A stretch of 64,000 nt of DNA, from the NCBI GenBank assembly GCA_964020155.1, contig OZ026550.1:2702352-2766351 (forward strand), given 5' to 3'. Positions 24,292 through 39,561 of the stretch are shown here, one piece after another. A program made the position numbers and the translations under genes. The stretch is from Chondrilla cf. caribensis (lineage: Eukaryota; Porifera; Demospongiae; Chondrillida; Chondrillidae). The notes under the pieces were generated by a model. The model searched no databases. It saw only the letters and a program-made list of their open reading frames with translations, and was not told the origin of the DNA. Every line of letters starts with the position of its first letter. The stretch's first letter is position 1.

Positions 24292-25025
24292 AGGCACATG
24301 CATATAAGCACAAGTAACTAATACTAGTAGGCTTGATAACGTAACAGTGTTGTCCATGTGTATGTCCTTGTATGTATGTTGACATTGTATGTATGTGCAT
24401 GTGTTGTGATAGACAGTGCTTGTATTTGTGGGGCTTCTGTTTGTGTATCATTTCACCTTTAGTATTATATCATCCTTGTGTTAAAGTGAGCACCGGTACC
24501 ACCCCAATATTCAGGTGTCTTTGAGTAACTACTGCATATCACTTTACTTAGTCTGGATGTTCACTATACCTTATTTAAGTGGAACCACACAGTTGTACTT
24601 AGTCTAGTGCTTAGTCTAGAGTTTGGATATTGCTTGAATTATTAGTGCATTCGGTAACTGCTGCATTACATGCGATTTGCGCTCTTACAAACACGGTTAC
24701 AATATTTTTAAGGGAATTTTCTGTAAATACAGCTCAACAATAAATAGAAAACATTACAGTAACTGAACAAAATTAAGATACTACTTCACACTTCAAACAG
24801 GTAGGACGTTAGATACCCTTATTCTCAATGTTTAATCATATGTACCTACCTCAGCTAAAACTTTGAGGATGAGAGAGTAATCCAAGGATCTGATTCTTAC
24901 ATACTGCTAATATGTGAAATGTTGTCATAATGCGTGAATCAATGGCTGATGCTTCCCTAACGAATGCAGAGTGGATGTACCATGTGCATGTGCAGACACT
25001 ACAAGATGAACAAGGAACTAATATA
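23371..25025. other. Noncoding DNA after dead collagen exon D
   Basis: 23400-23960 is the shared 3' flank. 24130-24320 is a degraded CA/TA-rich stretch related to 55290-55740 and 62980-63370, with a pure (TA)n at about 24258-24288. No gene seen. Confidence 0.5.
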
Positions 25026-26030
25026 CAGTGGCGGTCAAAAGTTACGGGACGATCGAGGGTTTAAGAAAATGGCGGATCGGAACGGTACGATTTCAATCGT
25101 CCTTAAAACGAGATTTTTGATTCAATTTGTAAAATACATCTTTAGAAACATTCAACAACATTCTAATCGGTGTATTCTGCACCTAATCGTTTCATTGCAT
25201 CTTTCGGTGTTTGTCAGCCCGTCTCGATTGAAAATCTCTACTTTGAGCGAACACGTTGTCGATAGTTGTTTTGAGGGAATTATAAGTTTATTCTGCAAAC
25301 GTATATTGAAAACATTTATTATTCAGAATCTTCAACAGATAGGATCTTCAATAATTTTCAAAGGGAAAATGCTCCAAACAACTTACCCGCATTCGTATGA
25401 TCTACTATCTGCGCAAACTTGGAAGAAGAAATAGTATATCGTATGCGTAGATGTATGATTGTCGGTAGGCTACTCCTAAATCACTGGGTATACCAACCAG
25501 ATTCCATAGTTTAAGTGTGTGAGTGACCACTGCAGAGAGGGTTGTAAGGAAGAAAACTCTAATTAGAAGATATAGCTACGCAGAAAACCTACTGTTCTTT
25601 TACACGAGTCAAGTTCAGTACGCGTAGCTATCCGGGCACGATGGCTATAAAATGAGCTCTCGAAAACTGACATTTCAACTGAATCGGATATTTGCGATGT
25701 TCGAAGGAGGGTAAGGTACGCAAGATACTCAGAGTTGCGACTGATGAATTCTTGCATTAAAACTTAATGAAGTATAACGTACTATACAGAACGTCGGTGT
25801 CACCGAATATTTTCGAATGTTACGCCGATTGGAGCCGTTATTAGAGTAAATGAAAGTCACGAAGATTTCAAAGTACTATTGCTATATTCTTGAACATTCT
25901 AAAAGTGTTCTCATGATTTATTACCACTCTCCCGTTTCGAATTCGTCAAAATATCGCGGAAATGGCAAGTATGCTAAAATAGCTGCCGGCCGCCATATTG
26001 AAATCGTCCCGTAACTTTTGGCCGCCACTG
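25026..26030. mobile_element. 1.0-kb Tc1/mariner-like MITE
   Basis: Inverted ends of ~28 bp with one mismatch, starting CAGTGGCGG(T/C)CAAAAG, flanked by TA (25024-25025 and 26031-26032). The paralogous sequence at about 56930 passes through 'ttatatagcatgc' without the element. The interior is much richer in CpG than its surroundings. The frames inside (156 aa plus, 64 aa minus) show no transposase motif, so it is non-autonomous. A broken relative lies at 61887. Confidence 0.85.
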
Positions 26031-26114
26031 TAGTATGCTGAAAACCTCGTTCAATGCTGTGTACATACTAGATTTTCTCCTATTGTATAATGGTTAGCAA
26101 ACGTCTGTACACTA

Positions 26115-26755
26115 TCGATACACAGGTATCGAAACAATCTCAAAGACGTTAACACTAACACTTGATATCGACGAGATTATGACGTAAGCCAATTAGTCAC
26201 ATGACAATCATGTGATAAATGGCATTGGCAGTGGATCACATCAGTGGAATCAGCAATGTTGAGGGGGGTTTTGATCCAGGCTACCTAGGATCAATCTGAA
26301 TACTTTAGTACGGAGAACCGACAACATGCAATTCAACTTTTCACCGAGGGGGATTTTGATTCGTTATTCCATTCTTGAGTTATTAGCGAGAATTCACAGT
26401 AAGTTTTTACGATTTACCATATTTTTGTTAATATCTCACTAAGTCTTAGTTGTATCAAAATCCCCCTTGATAGACTTTTAGATAATACATTTGTGTATCT
26501 AAAACCAAGATATGGTGTAATTTGGAGTTATCTTAACAAACCCCCGTTCAAAAAACTACTTTTTATAAGCCTATTTTAGTGCCGATTTCCTCCGTAGTTA
26601 TATAGCGAATTAGTACAGAAAGCTCTAAAATCAAAGTTTATGTCCTAAAATGTTGTCTTCAAAAGGTTTCGTGTTGGTTTCGTCTTCTCAAACAAAAATA
26701 GAAGCTCTTGAATATAACAAAAATTCGCCGACCGCGGAAGCCATAAAAGTGCTAA
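26115..26755. other. ~640-bp insertion of unknown type
   Basis: The unit spacer in other copies (for example near 57010) reads directly from 'ctgtacactgcatatg' to 'cttcagtaacatgaaac'. Here these parts are separated by ~640 bp that I find nowhere else in the window. It contains 'gggggttttgatcc', 'gggggattttgattcg' and the opposite-strand form 'caaaatcccccttga'. I see no terminal inverted repeats, poly-A tail or coding frame. Confidence 0.4.
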
Positions 26756-26854
26756 TGAACATGTCCCACATGCGCATATGATTAGCTCCAGTAACATGAA
26801 ACAGACAACATGTATAGATGCCGACACTGCCATATGAAAATGTGCTATGAAAAA

Positions 26855-27050
26855 AGAAAGCAGGTCCACATGGACATACTGGAAATGAAATAATTGGTTG
26901 AAAGGTCACAAGGACCACAAGGACCTCGTTGACTTGACAGGGAAACAGGAGCTGTTAAATATACCGGATCAACTTCTGGACCACAAGGAACTTCTGGACA
27001 TCAAGGAGCACTAAGAGATGCTGAAGCTACACATCTGAGTGCTTTTTGAA
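26855..27050 (+). pseudogene. Relic of a second collagen gene, copy in unit E
   Basis: The best-preserved reading is ETGAVKYTGSTSGPQGTSGH, then QGALRDAEATHLSAF and a stop at about 27047. It is preceded by 'ggtccacatggac' and 'ggaccacaaggacctcg' in other frames. It is clearly Gly-X-Y-like but unlike the working genes, and the C-terminal tail (GDAEATQVSAF in other copies) is its own. Confidence 0.6.
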
Positions 27051-27474
27051 GGATTCAGTCAAACAATACAATTAGCTAATTACATTATAAGGAATTATTT
27101 CATCAGTGGTGCAACTTACATAATTACTAAATCAGTTACTGTTATAATAGCCATAAAAATGCTATGCAAGCATGATTAAGTTATAAGGCAAGTCAGGTAG
27201 CCACTGTAACTGCCATATGTCCATGAGTGGTACCCCATGAACAGTCTAGACATTCAAGATGCTTAGTGACTAATGATCAGACAAAGTGTGTTTACAGCAC
27301 TCCTCAAGGTTTACTAACAATGCATACAATGTCCAACATGATGTGATACCTTGGTGAGGAAGCAACTCAAAGATACCTAAATCAATGTTGCTAAGGCCTG
27401 GTAATCCATGCTGCAATATAAACACAGTATAATTTCATTATAATTATTATTGTTACAAAACACGTAGATCCCAC

Positions 27475-27553
27475 AATGTACACATGCACATACACACACC
27501 CATGCACACACATGCCTGCCCAACCGCCCTTGCACATGTACGCATGCACGCAC

Positions 27554-27616
<63 letters not shown>
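27475..27616. repeat. (CA)n microsatellite upstream of gene E
   Basis: Mixed CA/CG stretch and then a pure CA run from about 27552, ending ~270 bp before the ATG of gene E. Confidence 0.95.
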
Positions 27617-27620
<4 letters not shown>

Positions 27621-28647
27621 CAATCAACTTGTTTACACCAAACCAGAATTACTTGGGATTCCATAACTTGGTGGTGTGGGGGTAAGGTGTTCCCATTTCA
27701 ATTCCCATTCTTTACCAATATCAATGGAAAGCACATAACATACCCACAACTATACATTTTGCAAAACTAAAAATACACAATGAATATCATTAAAAGTGCA
27801 CCTGACTATTATGACTGCCTGTTCTCTTGTGGTTACCACAAACTAGCACTGAGAAATTTAGAGTATTGACTGGAGCTACAGTTATGGCTCCAAGCATCCA
27901 GGTCTTTGTACAAGTGGCTCTTTTGTTTTGTGTGGTGGCTACCAGTAATGGGGGTATCACTGACATGCATAAGACAGTTTCAAAACTTGAGAACAAGGTG
28001 AAGGTTTCACAAGAAGAAATCAAGTCACTTTACCAGTTGATAAAACAGTTGGAGAAGAGACTACAACAACTTGAAGTGAAAGGCGAGTTTGGTGAGGTTC
28101 AAATACAACCTGCAGTCCCTACTTTTCATGCCTGTTAATCAGTACTATCCTCCTGTTGACTAAAGATTTTATGGGTTATCGTTACTGTATGATATCCTCC
28201 CACATGGACGAGTGGCAAGAATATACACTATTAGAATAGAGAATGGTGACTTCAACAATTGCATCAATGGAGAAACTCTTTCCAAGCATTTTTAAAACTG
28301 ATATGACCTGAAGCTGGATGTACAAGCATTCATTACTCAGCATTGACATTGAGCCAGTAATTTGACCATGATAAACTTTGCTGGCCATTGGTTGCTGCCA
28401 TCGCATGCTAATTGTTTGGTCCGAAAAAACTTTCAGCAAAGATTTTGTATGCATTATCTACTCCACCTATTAATTCTCTACATTTCAAGATTGCCCATCT
28501 TCTCAATGCCATATATATTATACTATATGGATGTGCACTATGTGTAGATACATTGCTACATTCCAGTAGCTAGATATGGTGATGTCAAAAGTACGTTATA
28601 ATAATGGAATGTAAATCTCAGTGAAAATGGACATAGCATGGCCTCAG

Positions 28648-28657
<10 letters not shown>

Positions 28658-28706
<49 letters not shown>
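28658..28706. repeat. (GT)n microsatellite in intron of gene E
   Basis: Pure GT run of ~48 bases inside the intron. The other introns of the family do not have it. Confidence 0.95.
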
Positions 28707-28709
<3 letters not shown>

Positions 28710-29187
28710 CATACCACCACACCGAACACTGAACTCACTTTTATATACAGGAGAATCTGTGCCTGCTGTCTCAGGGATATGTACAAGTTAAGATTCTATA
28801 TTGAAAACAGTATGTGTTAATCCAAATGAAATCATGTTGCTAATTTGAATTATAAAGACTTATTGTTTCTAAACAGATAAACTCTTGGAAAGAACCAGAC
28901 GACAAGATGTTTGCAATTGTCCACCTGGACCAAAAGGGATACCAGGTGTGAATGGCATAAATGGAACGAAGGGTGAAAGGGGAGAGGTAGGATTGCCAGG
29001 ATCTCCAGGACCCCAGGGAACACAAGGACTTAATGGAACAAAAGGTGAACGAGGAGAAAGAGGACAACCAGGAAAAGTTGGACAGAAAGGTGAACCAGGA
29101 ATGAAAGGAGATACAGGAGTACCAGGACTTAATGGAACAAAGGGTGAACGAGGAGAAAGAGGACAACCAGGGAATGTTGGACAGAAA

Positions 29188-29421
29188 GGTGAATCAGGAA
29201 TGAAAGGTGAACCAGGACTGAAAGGAGGTACAGGAGTACCAGGACTTAATGGAACAAAGGGTGAACGAGGAGAAAGAGGACAACCAGGGAAAGTTGGACA
29301 GAAAGGTGAACCAGGAATGAAAGGTGAACCAGGACTGAAAGGAGGTACAGGAGTACCAGGACTTAATGGAACAAAGGGTGAACGAGGAGAAAGAGGACAA
29401 CCAGGGAAAGTTGGACAGAAA
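29188..29421 (+). repeat. 117-bp coding tandem repeat in gene E
   Basis: Two almost identical 39-residue blocks (13 triplets: [20 protein letters not shown] and so on) start at 29188 and 29305, and a third partial block starts at 29422. They are an expanded form of the 99-bp (33-residue) repeat seen in the sister genes. Confidence 0.9.
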
Positions 29422-30529
29422 GGTGAACCAGGAATGAAAGGTGAACCAGGACTGAAAGGAGATACAGGAGTACCAGGACTTAATGGAACAGCTGGTAAAG
29501 GAGGAAAACCTGGAAAGAAGGGTAAAAAGGGAGAGCCAGGATCAAATGGAGTTAGAGGAATAAAAGGAGAGGACCACCAGGCTTTGATGGAATGAAGGGA
29601 GATAAGGGTGAGCTAGGAGGAAGAGGACCACCAGGGAATGTTGGACAAAAAGGTGAACCAGGACTGAAAGGAGACACAGGAGTGCCAGGACTTAAGGGAT
29701 CAGATGGTAAAAGAGGAGAACCTGGAAAGAAGGGTGATGAAGGAGAGCCAGGATCACAAGGAAAAAGAGGACCACAAGGACAACAGGGACTTAAAGGAAA
29801 AAAGGGTGAAGTAGGAGATCAAGGAATTAATGGAACAAAAGGTGTACGGGGAGAAAAAGGACAACCAGGGGATGTTGGAAAAAAAGGTGAACAAGGAATG
29901 AAAGGAGAGCAAGGTCATAGAGGAAACAAGGGAAAACAAGGGATTAAGGGAGACCAAGGACCACCAGGACCAACAGGACCACCAGGACCACCAGGACCAC
30001 CAATTACAGGATAACCAGGAAAAAATGGAACATGCATAATAGTGATACCAGAAAATTAAGGTTGTAGATAAAAAAGGAAACAAATTAAATAATAACTGTG
30101 GTGAATACATTCAGAATAACATTGTTGGTAATACTAATATGAAATTCTTGAGCAATACACAACTAATAATTCATCAAATGCAGGACGTTTCGACCCGGGG
30201 GTCTTTGTCAAGTGTGTACAGGGTAAGGGGGGTGAGGTGAGAGGTGGCTATTTATAACATCGGGGTGATAGCAAAGTGTTGTGATATGATGGGATAAGTT
30301 ACATAATTTGGAGATAAACAACTGTAAGGAGTGGATTGGTTTACCATAACATGGTGATGATGTAGTGACAGGTGATGTCCTACTGTGACCTATAATGTGT
30401 GCTTGGGTGTGTTACAGTTAATAAGTAAAGATACGGTGTAGACAGGGAGGTGAATTAAAAGAACAAAGGATGGATGGAGAGAGCAGCTGCAGGTAATGTC
30501 AAGTTTGATCCAATATTGGGTTCCAGAGT

Positions 30530-30900
30530 GAGGGGAGTAGTAAGCCCTTGTCTAGGTTTATGGGCCTCCTGCTTCTCCTGATTTTAATAGCTTCCATTGT
30601 TCTCCTTTCCCAGTACCCTTTAGCTGTTCTCCTGGCCAATCGATACTGTGTTGACTCTTTGCCACATGGTCCGCAATACCATTGTTGGGGTCATTCATCT
30701 TTACAGCCTTTTGTGCTCCATCATACATACTTTTAGAGTTCTCTCTGATTTTGATCTCAGTGTATACATGATCACAGTCGTTGCAGGGGATCTGATACAC
30801 CACTCCTTTCTTCCTTTCATCTGGAAGTCGTGATTTGACCTTCATTAGGGTCCGCTTTAGGGTGCATACTGGGGTGAAGACCGAACGGATACCGAGAGGT
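30530..30900 (-). pseudogene. Penelope GIY-YIG endonuclease domain, decayed
   Basis: Minus-strand reading: KVKSRLPDERKKGVVYQIPC, then NDCDHVYTE, a damaged stretch, then NDPNNGIADHVAKSQHSIDW and further to a tail LDKGLLLPSLWNPIL. This order is typical of the C-terminal part of Penelope-like polymerases. The usual YIG triad reads YTE, and the following conserved Arg region is scrambled, so the nuclease is inactive. No reverse transcriptase part is present. Confidence 0.75.
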
Positions 30901-31069
30901 GCACAAATCCTTTCTAGCTTCTAACTCAGACCTCTGACAAAGGGAGTTCACAGGGTCTTCTGTGACTCTTCTGTTTGGGGGCCTTCTGTCGGTGGGGGGA
31001 GCACCGACTTTGGGGGAGGGGGGGGACCTGGAGTGTCTTCACACCCCCGCACATCTCCTTACCCTGTAC

Positions 31070-31104
31070 GCAGTTGACAAAGACCCCCGGTCGAAACGTC
31101 CTGC
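31070..31104 (+). ncRNA. Hammerhead-ribozyme-like remnant in the Penelope end
   Basis: GCAG (31070-31073) can pair with CTGC (31101-31104) as stem I. GACC-CCC-GGTC (31082-31092) forms stem II and is followed by GAAAC and GTC, as in hammerheads of Penelope-like elements. The CUGAUGA core is represented by TTGACAA plus an extra A, so three core positions differ and activity is unlikely. The opposite arm near 30180-30212 has the same block. Confidence 0.4.
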
Positions 31105-31139
31105 ATTTGATGAATTATTAATTGCCCATATAAAAATGA

Positions 31140-31480
31140 CAACCTTGTCACCACCTTGTTACAAGTTTGTTGGAGGTTGTACTTGGTTGTGACAAGCTTG
31201 TTAATACTATTGTACAACCTTGTTGTGGTGTTTGACAAGCTTGTACAACCTTGTCGCGTTGTTTGACAAGCTTGTACAACCTTGTCGCGTTGTTTGACAA
31301 GCTTGTACAACCTTGTTGTGGTGCTTGACAAGCTTGTACAACCTTGTCGTGGTGTTTGACAAGCTTGCATACAATCTTGTTGTGGTACTTGACAAGCTTG
31401 TACAACCTTGTCGTGTTGTTTGACAAGGTTGTATTATACATTCTTGTGGTGTTTGACAATAAGCTTGTACCACATTGTCA
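31140..31480. repeat. Left subterminal repeat array of the transposon
   Basis: About eight units of ~30 bp built on 'gacaagcttgtacaacctt', all in the same orientation. The core 'acaaccttgt' also occurs inside the terminal inverted repeat. In CACTA elements such arrays are transposase-binding sites. Confidence 0.85.
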
Positions 31481-31979
31481 TGAGGTGTGACAATTATAAT
31501 TAAGCTTAAAGCTAACCTTGTCTCGAGTCATATATTATAATAGAATTACATCGGAAATTAAAATGATAATGATGCCTTTTGCAAATGATCACTCAGAGAT
31601 CTGAACCATGCATGCAGTATCTAGTTCAGAGGATGGCTGCATCCATAATGTATATATACATACTTCTACATGAAAATTCTGGTAAATATCATAGTTATTA
31701 TAATATACTTACATTTTTGCTCTGTATAATATAGATATAATAAATATATATGTTTCATATAATATATAGTCATGCAATAATTTATTATTTATTATTAAGT
31801 TTTGAAATGTTAATAAGAGCTTGTATAATATTATTAGACTATTTAAGTGTAATATTATACTGTTACAGTAATAATTATTGTTAAAATTTAGTGCATATGT
31901 GATGCAGGTGCACATGCCGTCAAAAAGCACCACTGCTGATTTCTGTGCAAAATCCAGATTTTGTTTTGATCATTTCATA

Positions 31980-36614
<4,635 letters not shown>

Positions 36615-36739
36615 AGTGGTTATCTCCGTCGAGCTCCACGAGCGCCCCGAGCGACCATTTCAAGTTTGGCTACGATAGACTACTCTACACGTTTATCTGG
36701 ACATGCGCAGTTGCCTTAGCGTAAAGAGCGGGTTGGAAG
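36615..36739. promoter_or_regulatory. Bidirectional promoter between transposase and BEN gene
   Basis: Only 125 bp separate the two divergent ATG codons, so both transcripts must start here or in very short leaders. The stretch has a high CpG content for this AT-rich region (for example 'cgtcgagctccacgagcgcc') and a 'catgcgca' motif like half of an NRF-1 site. No TATA box is evident in either direction. Confidence 0.6.
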
Positions 36740-39080
36740 ATGGCAGTTCCAGTTTCTTCACGAGAGAAGTTTGCCCTTATTGAATGGATCGGCGAGAATC
36801 TATATAGTGTTGTCCCCCTGTGCTGTGCCAAGGATCCGGTATCGTGCAAGGCTGGTTGTTTTATGAAGTTCAAATGGAGTAACCCGAAGAACAGAAAAGT
36901 TGGCGGGAAATTTTACAAAGCTTTAATATTGAAGATTTCAGGTAATTTAACTGAATATATGCTCCTATACGCCAACCATTATTACTATTCTATGCATTCT
37001 CATGTGCCGTTTTAGTCAACAGACCCGATTTGAAAAGGCTGGAAGATCAAATAATTTCGGGAGAGATTTCACCTGATGAAGTGGTTCAAGAAGAGGAGAT
37101 ACGAAGCGAGGGCGAAGTCAATTCTACAACACCAGAAAAGAGCGAATCATCCCTGAACCGGAGTCATGATAAATGCGGGCTGGGAAGCAATTTCGTCCAG
37201 CGGATCAACGTTTATGGAGACACGTGTTCCACAACTCTATCAACCAAGAATATCCACAATGCGGATAGAGGGAAAGGTTAGTTATTCAATATTATGCATA
37301 CAATACAAAATTAGGTATACTTGTGCATGAACATAAAATAGGTTATTGTTTGAAGTTCCAGACTGAATTGGTTGTCTTTGAGCACTGTTTTCCATACATG
37401 CTCAATGGGACTTGTAGAATCACACACACTTGACAAGGTAAACTTGGTGCATACAGACAGGCATCATGGATTGAATTTGACTTCCACCTAATAGTATTTG
37501 ACTGGCATAAACCCATATGGTTGTTTGATTATTATGATTATTAATGTCTCTTCACATCACATAGGGTCGAGCTCCTGTGACATCTTCAATGATTCTCCTG
37601 ATAATGATGACATCCAACAGTTGAAAGCCAAACTAAGGAAATTAGAAGGGATGCTCAAGGATGCAGAGGTTAGAGTGTATGAAGTCATGTATGTTATTGC
37701 AGGTTTCTTAGTTAACTTATGGTACGTTATATCTAAGCTTGAATTTCTCTGAGTATGCTTAATATATTTAAACAGGCCTAGTATATATGTATATAATATT
37801 ACAATATATGCTTAATTCACAGCTTATGTACCTGTAGATTAAGGTATTTTACATAGAAGAGTTAATGTCCATTAGTATGTTCTAGTGCATGGAAATTTTG
37901 AGAACTGTTCATTTTCCATTGTAATATGATCACTGTATATAGGTCCTGGAGAAATATATATATGTATGCCATCCATTCTGCGATGTATGTTATATAGTAA
38001 ATTATAAAAACAGTTTCAGTGTATAATTGTTGTGGACCACATCCTTCAAGTTGATATGAACATACTATTACAGAAGATGTTACATACAGAACATGAGTTT
38101 TATCAAGTTGGTATATCTCTTGAAGTGTTCTGGATTCTCATACATAGCCAAAACCTGTATAAGAAATATTTTCAAAATTATAATATGTAAAGGACTGTTC
38201 CCCACAGCCAAGGTACATTATTATAATATCATGAATTATTGTACCTATTATTTGCCCACCAAGGTGCAGGAAAGGCCAGAAGACACTAAATCCACTACGG
38301 TTAAAGGTATATTGTATTGGTTGTGCATGTTGCAGAGTGTTGAAATTTTGATAAAATGCAATGTATATATATATCAGTAGTAATCACATTGAAAGTCTCA
38401 ATTTTGAGGATTTCCACAGTGGCCCTCATGGGTTTTTAACTTCAATTACTTGTTAATTTTAGAGATTGTTCGCTACGACTGTGCATAAATATATCCTTTT
38501 GTTTGATTCTACTGTAAAATTTGCAGTTAAGAATGAACATTTGAATGACACAAGGAAGAGAAATCTATCAGAACGAGCAGCAAAAGAACAAGTACCTGAG
38601 CCTTGTGAACTACCAGCAACAGTCAAAAAAGTAGGGAAATGAGACCTGATCCTATCTTTATTTTACATTTCATTGTTGCTCGATTTGTATTCTGTAGATC
38701 CTTTTGATCGATGGCTATGATGTGTACTTAACGCGTTCACAGTTGGATGAAGCAGTGTCATCCGCTACAACACCAACCAGGCTCATTAGGAACCTAATGA
38801 TGATTTTTTTTACTCCTGAGACGTTAGCCAATTCCAGTGCATTTGGCAACCGCCATTACAAAGCACTAGATAAGATGATCATTACAGCCTGTCTGAGTGA
38901 GTTTTTATTTTGATTGTTTATTGCAACACCAAGCCTGTTGTAAAATTATACTTCGTTTCTATCCTTTCAGACTTCGTGATGACCAAGTATAGTGTCTCCA
39001 GAACTGTTTTGGTAGACGCTATCAACGACAAGTGTGCCAACTACCGCCGTTCAAGGACTACGGCTCGCAACACATCATAA
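36740..39080 (+). CDS. BEN-domain protein of the CACTA-like transposon, 340 aa
   Basis: Seven exons: 36740-36941, 37016-37276, 37565-37668, 38264-38306, 38527-38630, 38698-38896, 38971-39080. All junctions are GT-AG and in phase (1023 bases). Residues 1-67 form a small N-terminal domain (MAVPVSSREKFALIEWIGEN onward). An acidic linker follows, then a short coiled coil (DDIQQLKAKLRKLEGMLKDA), then a C-terminal BEN domain from about residue 238 (ILLIDGYDVYLTRSQLDEAV to FVMTKYSVSRTVLVDAINDK). BEN domains bind DNA and join chromatin factors. In this element the protein may bind the subterminal repeats or regulate the transposase. A shorter, broken relative lies at 51233-52436. Confidence 0.85.
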
Positions 39081-39204
39081 AACGTTGTTGACACGTTTCG
39101 GCTCTCTTTGTGTTTTTCTTTGATCCTTTGTGTTAACATTTTTGGCAACATTTTTTGATCTGTATAATACTATATTTTCAGTTTGATTATAATTAATGTA
39201 AATT

Positions 39205-39520
39205 AATCCATTTATATACTGTTACAACCTTGTTACAACCTTGCAACAACCTTGGTACAACCTTGGTACAACCTTGTTACAACCTTGTTACAACCTTGCA
39301 ACAACCTTGGTACAACCTTGTTACAACCTTGTTACAACCTTGTGATACAAACTTATAACAAGGTTGTTACAAGGTTGTTACAAGGTTGTTACAGTTTCAA
39401 TTCCTAGCTAGTTTCAAGCTTGTGGCTAGGTTGTTCACAAGGATGTCACAAGGTTGTTCACAAGGTTGTGACAGGATAGTCACAAGGTTGTTGACAAGGT
39501 GGTGACAAGGTTGTCATTTT
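39205..39520. repeat. Right subterminal repeat array of the transposon
   Basis: Many units of ~12 bp, 'gttacaacctt' and variants, switching to the opposite orientation ('acaaggttgt') after about 39350. The period and layout differ from the left end, although the core motif is the same. Confidence 0.85.
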
Positions 39521-39561
39521 TATATGGGTGTGTATTGCTCAAGAATTTCGTATTAGTATTA

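Larger units (their letters stand above)
27884..30014 (+). pseudogene. Collagen gene E, largest copy, GC donor and one frameshift
   Basis: Exon 1 is 27884-28082 ([20 protein letters not shown] leader and coiled coil, fully open). Its donor reads GCGAGT where intact sisters have GTGAGT. The collagen exon starts at 28877 with [14 protein letters not shown] and stays open until ~29568, where four bases seem to be missing relative to sisters. The frame hits TGA at 29593, while the Gly-X-Y reading continues in another frame to the stop at 30012, ending GPPGPPITG. Without the shift it would have the second longest helix here (about 370 residues), longer than its intact sisters because of a 117-bp tandem repeat (29188-29421). 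The TATA box is also changed (TATTATGA at 27806). The three defects together suggest recent loss, though the frameshift alone could be an assembly error. Confidence 0.75.
30129..31124 (-). mobile_element. Penelope-like element fragment with inverted ends
   Basis: The two ends are inverted copies: the 30129-30212 arm matches the reverse complement of 31067-31124 plus 39531-39561. Between them, on the minus strand, lies a decayed Penelope GIY-YIG endonuclease region (30530-30900). Penelope-like elements often carry terminal repeats in inverted orientation, so this looks like a 5'-truncated copy with inverted terminal repeats. A CACTA-like transposon later split its right arm at 31124/39529. Confidence 0.8.

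Noticed and set aside
24964..25434. 156-aa frame starting at 24964
   Set aside because: It runs from spacer DNA across the left end of the MITE at 25026 into its interior, and it has no transposase or other motif.
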